DNA from: Boletus sp. NGJ
Lineage: Eukaryota > Basidiomycota > Agaricomycetes > Boletales > Boletaceae
Length of the DNA stretch: 64,000 bases
Direction: 5' to 3'
Assembly: GCA_019096195.1 (NCBI GenBank)
Contig: JAGTXK010000243.1
Coordinates: forward strand, 1 to 64,000
The notes under the pieces were generated by a model that ran no database searches, was not told the origin of the DNA, and saw nothing but the letters and a program-made list of their open reading frames with translations. The first letter of the stretch is position 1; every line of letters starts with the position of its first letter. The position numbers and the translations under genes are program-made. Positions 59,043 through 64,000 of this stretch are shown piece by piece.

Positions 59043-62000
59043 TCATATCGACAGCGTGTCCTTCCACCGCTCGGCGATAGTCTCGCTTTTAAATACCTCG
59101 TGCAACACCTCCCTCACATCCTCCACGTACACGAAGCGGATCCCGGTCTTGACGCTCTCTGGAACGTTTTCCTCAATATCAGCGCGGTTGGCGGCAGGTG
59201 CGAGGATCGTCTTGATCCCAGCTCGGTGTGCCGCGAGGATCTTCTCCTTCAGCCCACCAACAGGAAGAACTTGACCCACGAGGGAGATTTCGCCGGTCAT
59301 TGCTACCACAAGGGCGTGCACGTCAGCTACGCACAACAACCACCTCCTGTCAAACAACCAAGCAAATGCTCACCAATATCAGGACTTATCTGCGTCTTTG
59401 TAAAGAGCGAGACCAAAGCAGACAAAATAGCAGTCCCGGCGCTCGGCCCCTCCTTACCGATGCTACCCTCAGGCATATGCATGTGGATATCGCGATCAGT
59501 CAAGAATTGCTCATCCGGTGACTTGGTTATCCCGAGTTCGTACGCATGTGCTTTGACCCAGCTCAAACCGATCTGCGCGCTTTCTCGGATGACCTCGCCA
59601 AGCTTTCCAGTCAGCTGCAAGCCACCTTTGCCTGGCATGCTCTAATGCTGCGTTTGAGCTCAAGCTGTTGCGCAAATATCGGCCAAGTGCTTACCGTGGC
59701 TTCGACGGGCATGACAGCGCCTGACCCGTTGCCCAAATAGCCTAGACCCGTACTAACGCCGGGTGGCGGAGGGTTAACGTACATCCTATCCTTGTGGTAG
59801 ACAGGGGGGCCGACATAGTCCTTGAGATTTTCCGGATTGATCCTGACATGGATATGTCCAGGGACTCTGAGTGGTTGGCGTTCTTGAGTCGTCACGGTTT
59901 TGCGCTCTGAAGATTCATGAATCGAGGCTTTGGCAGAGGTCTCGCTCGGTTCGTTTGGTTGCGGCTCTTTGGATTCTACGGTCCGCAATTCCGTAGTAGA
60001 TGCTTTGGGGCTTGGTGTTGGTTCGGGGAAGATGTCCTCGCCAAGGTCAAGTATCAGCTTGAGCGCTGCTTTCCGGTATATCTGCGAACATTTCCCGAGG
60101 GACAGTCAGACGCCGCCCCAAGAGACCCCTCTAGAATCGTACCTTGTCGATGTGCTTCTTCAAATTTCGCACACCACTCTCGCGGCAGTAATACTTGATG
60201 AGCACATCTACGGTGGATGGGTCGAGGAGGACGTCTGTGTCTTTGAGGCCAGAGGCTTCCTTTGCTTGAGGACCAAGGAATTTCTCCGCAATGACACATT
60301 TCTCCTCTGAGACGTAGCCACTAACTTCGAGAACCTCCATTCGATCAAGTAAGGGAGCGGGTATAGTATCAAGAGTATTCGCTGGCACCGTATCCGTAAG
60401 CGCATTTCTCGCAAAGAAATGTCGTGGCTACTCACCGGTGCAAACGAAGAGAACACGGGACAGATCGACAGGAACATCCATACTTTATGTGCCGGGTCAA
60501 CTTACCATCCAACGTCACGGGAACAAGAAACCAACACGCACTAATGGTCTAAGAACCCGTTGTTCTGTTCGGGATCCAACATCTCGAGTAGCGCGCTCGC
60601 TGGATCCCCATTGATTCCCCTTCCGATCTTGTCCACCTCATCGATCAACACTAAGGGATTCTCCGTGCCAACCCGCTTCAAGGCTTGGATGATCTTTCCG
60701 GGGAGCGCACCAACATATGTCCTCCGATGCCCTTTGATCTCAGCGACGTCAGTTAAGCCACCGACCGAGAAGCGGAAGAATTGTCTGTTTAATGCACGTG
60801 CAATGGATTTGCCGATAGATGTTTTCCCGACACCAGGAGGACCGACTAGGCAAATGATCTTGCCTTCCACTGTCCCGCGGAGCTTTACCAACAGCAAGGA
60901 ACTCAAGGATACGATCTTTGACGTCCTTGAGGCCGTAATGATCGTCGTCAAGGACCTTCTGGGCATGCGTGATGGAGTAGTTTTCCGAAGAATGCTGACC
61001 CCAAGGGATCTAGAAAGATACATGAATATATAAATAGTATGTAAGAAAGGAAAACAGACCTGGGTAAGCCATTCAAGATAGTTGCGGGTCACGTTCGCCT
61101 CCGAAGCCGCAGGTTCCAGGCCCATAAGTTTATTGAGCTCTTCATCAAAGACCTTTCGAACACCCTCGGGCATTTTCAACGCAGCAGCTCGTTCCTTGAA
61201 CTTTTCGATGAGCTTGTCCTTGCCGTCTGATTCCATGCCAAGTTCCTTCTTGATGCCTTTTAGCTGTTCCATCAAGTAATACTCGCGCTGTCTCTTGGCA
61301 ATCTTGCTATCGACATCGCGAGAGAGCTTGCTCTGCAACTGAGCGTTGATGAGCTCTTTCTTGAGCACCAAGAGCGCTTTGCGCAGACGGTCCTCTACAG
61401 TGAGACTCTCCAAGACATCCTGGAGTTCACCAACTTCACCACTTGACACAGCTGCTGCGAAGTCTGCAAGCTTATCGGGTTCGTCGAAGACATTCGAAGC
61501 GACTTGATTGATTGAGAAGTTAGTAATCTGATCGCGGAAGAGTGGGTTGAGTTGGGCGATGTCCTTGAACACGGAGACGATTTCTGACATGAAGGCGCGG
61601 ATATACTGGTCGTCTTTGTTGTAGGGTTGGGTGAGGAGGTTCTCGACTTGGACAATCGAGATGGCATGGTTGTGCAAGAATGACGTCTGCACCGGTCCTG
61701 TCGACATATTAATATTACAATATGTAACGGGGACAATATCATCTTGAATTTACCAGGAATCTTCGAGACGTCGCCTTTGGCGGATTCGGGGGACGGGGAC
61801 GGAGGCGGCGTCTCTGGCGGTGTAACGGTTTGTGCATCCTCCGGTGCAACTTGAGCGAGCGGTGGAAGTTCTCCAGCCTTGAGCAATTCCGATATCTTTA
61901 TCCGCCTGTGAGGATACAAGACAGCCGTAAGACCTTCTTCCTTTTCTTCGCCCGAACCAGTAGTCGCGGAAAATACGCTCGTAATCTGAGCGAAAACGCC

Positions 62001-62669
62001 GACGGGATGTACTGAACTAATATCTGTGATGACATCGCTATCCGTATTCTCATCCTTGAGAAGGAAAGCACCGAGGTAGGGTTGTCCACGCTTCATCATC
62101 TCCTTGATAGCAGCAACTACTGCGGGATTGCGAACGACAACTGCCTTGTAAAAACCGGGAAAGAGAGGGCGTCGAGCGATAGGGAGAGCAAGGACCTGCG
62201 GGTATATTTCGGGGACGGACTGTTTTGCTATTGAACTCGGCGTGGGAGTCCGTTGAGGTGGGGGAGGCTGGGTATCGGCGGGATCACTGCTGTCCCCACT
62301 CGAGGAGGAGGGAGGTGAGCTGGCTGAAGAACCCGCGGGATTCTCATCCTGCGAGCTTTCCATCCGTACATGGTCGTCACTCGTTTTCTCCGTCGTCTCG
62401 GCAGCTTCGGACTCCTCTCGCTCGGCAACGTCAGCGGGGTCGTCCGACTTGTTGTTCGGCCAGCGCGGGTAGTACAGGAGCGGTGAAAACCGCGCAGACG
62501 AGGGTCTTGAAGATGTAAAGGATCTTTGACTGGCAAGTTGGTTTGCAATTGGAGAATTTAGTGAGACTGTGGGTCGTAATGGGCTCGTGTGCAATGGTGT
62601 TGGTTGTCTAGAAACCAACTGGCGCGCACGACACGCGGTGCTGGCCCGAAAGCTACGTGAGAAGGGCAT
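59043..62669 (-). CDS. PIM1: Mitochondrial Lon protease (PIM1 type)
   Basis: The start at 62669 ([20 protein letters not shown]) gives an arginine/serine-rich mitochondrial presequence. A Ser/Glu-rich linker precedes the N-terminal substrate domain ([20 protein letters not shown]). The AAA module has [13 protein letters not shown] (Walker A), [16 protein letters not shown] (Walker B) and [19 protein letters not shown]. The protease domain has [10 protein letters not shown] (catalytic Ser) and [14 protein letters not shown] (Lys). Exons include 62669-61754, 61697-61060 and 61009 onward. It degrades damaged matrix proteins using ATP. After AVGK an extra base in the TTT run at 60884-60886 throws the frame off by one (plus strand GCTTTACC where GCTTACC is expected), although all downstream domains are conserved. 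Confidence 0.93.
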
Positions 62670-63788
62670 TGGAAGACAGACGACCTCCACACCCAGATGA
62701 AGAACTTGCGCTCCGACTCGGAGTCGGTCAACGAGCAATTAATGCAGCAGCAGAATCCTTGTTCAGCCGAAGGCAAAACGCGTCCCGAGCGGGTGCAGGA
62801 TGACTCAGCAGCCCTTTCCCACACGATGTACAGTGTACACCGTCTTCAACATGGTCTCAAACATATTTTCTCCTTCGAGGTCCAATTCCTTGTCTTCTCG
62901 ACCTTCGATGCCAGTCTTGAAATGGCCAAGTGCATGCCTTTGACTCGATGGTATGATGCGCATCTCAATTTCACAAGGGCAACAACAATCTTCCCCGCTT
63001 TCCGTTTGACAACCTGGTTCGATTTGTTTAAACACCAAATGGTCTCATCGACATGTGAATCATAACTCAGACACATCTTTTGAACGAGAGGATGCACCGC
63101 GTTTTTCCGTGTCAATTAACGTCACAAGCGATCGTACTCAAATTCTGCCACAGTGGCTACCTCCGAACCCTCCCGCAAGACCTTTGGGCGACCATAATCC
63201 CACCGGTCCGCAAAGAGGAGCGATAAGTGATACCCCAGGCGAGTCATCATTTGTTCGGGAATAAGTGACGAATCCAAAATGGTTTCATTATTGAAACCGT
63301 AGTCCTTTCCGTCGCTCGATGAATAAAACTACCCATCGCAGTCGTATCAGTAGACCGTTTGGAATATCTTTGCCAAATCCCTAGGGAAGCGGTACGCCCT
63401 GCACGATCGGACGACGTGATAAGCAACGATTTTCTTTGATGCCCGCGATGTTGGCGGCTAGAACATGAAGCTGGTCCATTCACAAGCAATGTAACAGGGC
63501 CATATAGCGACAGCCACCATTGTAACCCTTCGAGCCATCCGAAGTGTATATTTATATTTCGAGCCTCCAACTGTCATTACCTACAGCCTGGACGGGGCCC
63601 AGACGAACTGAGAACATTTCACTGAAGATGTCAGACGAACTTATCCCATCGCAGCGGCGCTGCCGCCGTATACGGTTATACCCAAATATTAATTAGACGC
63701 TTACATAATTCGCGGCTTTAATTGCCGTCTCTAATTCATCGATAGGAAATCGGTCACCGCCCTCGTAGCAACCCTTCATTGATACAGG
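62670..63788. promoter_or_regulatory. Shared intergenic region between divergent Lon and GMP synthase genes
   Basis: About 1.1 kb separates the two start codons. An AT-rich run TATATTTATATTTC lies at 63546-63559, about 230 bp before the GMP synthase start. Short frames on both strands lack known domains. No specific binding site was recognised. Confidence 0.5.
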
Positions 63789-64000
63789 ATGGCAGAAATT
63801 CATGACCAGTTCGACACCATCCTGATCCTGGATTTCGGTTCGCAGGTCTGAAACGCTCCATCCTTATTTTCGGTGACCATACGCCAATCTTGTATTGATT
63901 CCCCCCTCGACAGTATAGCCATCTTATCACGAGGAGATGTCGTGAATTGAAAGTCTACGCAGAGTTGATGCCCTGTACAACGCTCCTCAAGGATGTCCAT
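63789..64000 (+). CDS. GUA1: GMP synthase (glutamine-hydrolysing), N-terminal part
   Basis: Exon 1 is 63789-63845 ([19 protein letters not shown]). A 68-nt intron spans 63846-63913. Exon 2, from 63914, reads [20 protein letters not shown] and is cut by the window end. The sequence is the start of the glutamine amidotransferase domain that supplies ammonia for converting XMP to GMP in purine synthesis. The splice is fixed by the conserved GSQYSHLI. The catalytic cysteine and the synthetase domain lie outside the window. Confidence 0.93.

Noticed and set aside
58935-59645. 236-codon plus-strand frame
   Set aside because: It lies antisense to the conserved Lon protease domain and has no family likeness.

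Overview
The window looks like a chromosome segment of an agaricomycete (basidiomycete) fungus. Introns are short (about 45-75 nt, GT..AG). The genes include a fungal VPS39/Vam6, a Zn2Cys6 regulator, an areA-GATA-like/DUF3295 protein, mitochondrial Lon and GMP synthase. The repeats include a Plavaka/CACTA transposon and a chromodomain Ty3 element. The style recalls Cantharellales such as Rhizoctonia, but no marker here settles the genus.

The window has two parts. Positions 1 to about 27,060 are an AT-richer, CpG-poor repeat island. It holds the end of one Tc1-like element and two complete Tc1-like elements with open transposases, one of them inside a Ty1/copia remnant. A 7.8 kb Ty3/gypsy chromovirus (8982-16805, TSD GCATG) carries a solo LTR of its own family inside it. 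Further on are a Plavaka/CACTA remnant, three solo LTRs with matching 5-bp target duplications (TSDs), and low-complexity satellites.

From about 27,060 to 64,000 the DNA is CpG-rich and gene-dense. On the minus strand are two paralogous multi-exon P-loop NTPase genes with a nuclease-like tail (27647-30658 and 37243-40389). They flank VPS39 (31206-35407) and an unrecognised gene (35884-36963). Next come a decayed TENA/THI-4 copy (about 41,890-43,070), a Zn2Cys6 regulator (43692-47200) and an areA-GATA-like/DUF3295 protein (48729-51483), both on the minus strand. After an unclear remnant at 52.7-54.1 kb there is a plus-strand TENA/THI-4 gene fused to a ricin-B-like beta-trefoil (55214-56937). 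The window ends with mitochondrial Lon (minus, 59043-62669) divergent from GMP synthase (plus, starting 63789, cut by the window end).

The host genes are housekeeping and do not form one pathway. VPS39 serves vacuolar tethering, Lon mitochondrial proteolysis, and GMP synthase purine synthesis; two genes are regulators. The paralogous NTPase pair, and a live plus a dead TENA copy, point to local duplication. Three conserved host genes (VPS39, TENA, Lon) each carry a 1-2 nt frame problem in an otherwise intact gene, so residual assembly indels should be considered before calling them broken. Exon limits below were placed by eye from splice sites, reading phase and conserved residues; single-base errors are possible.
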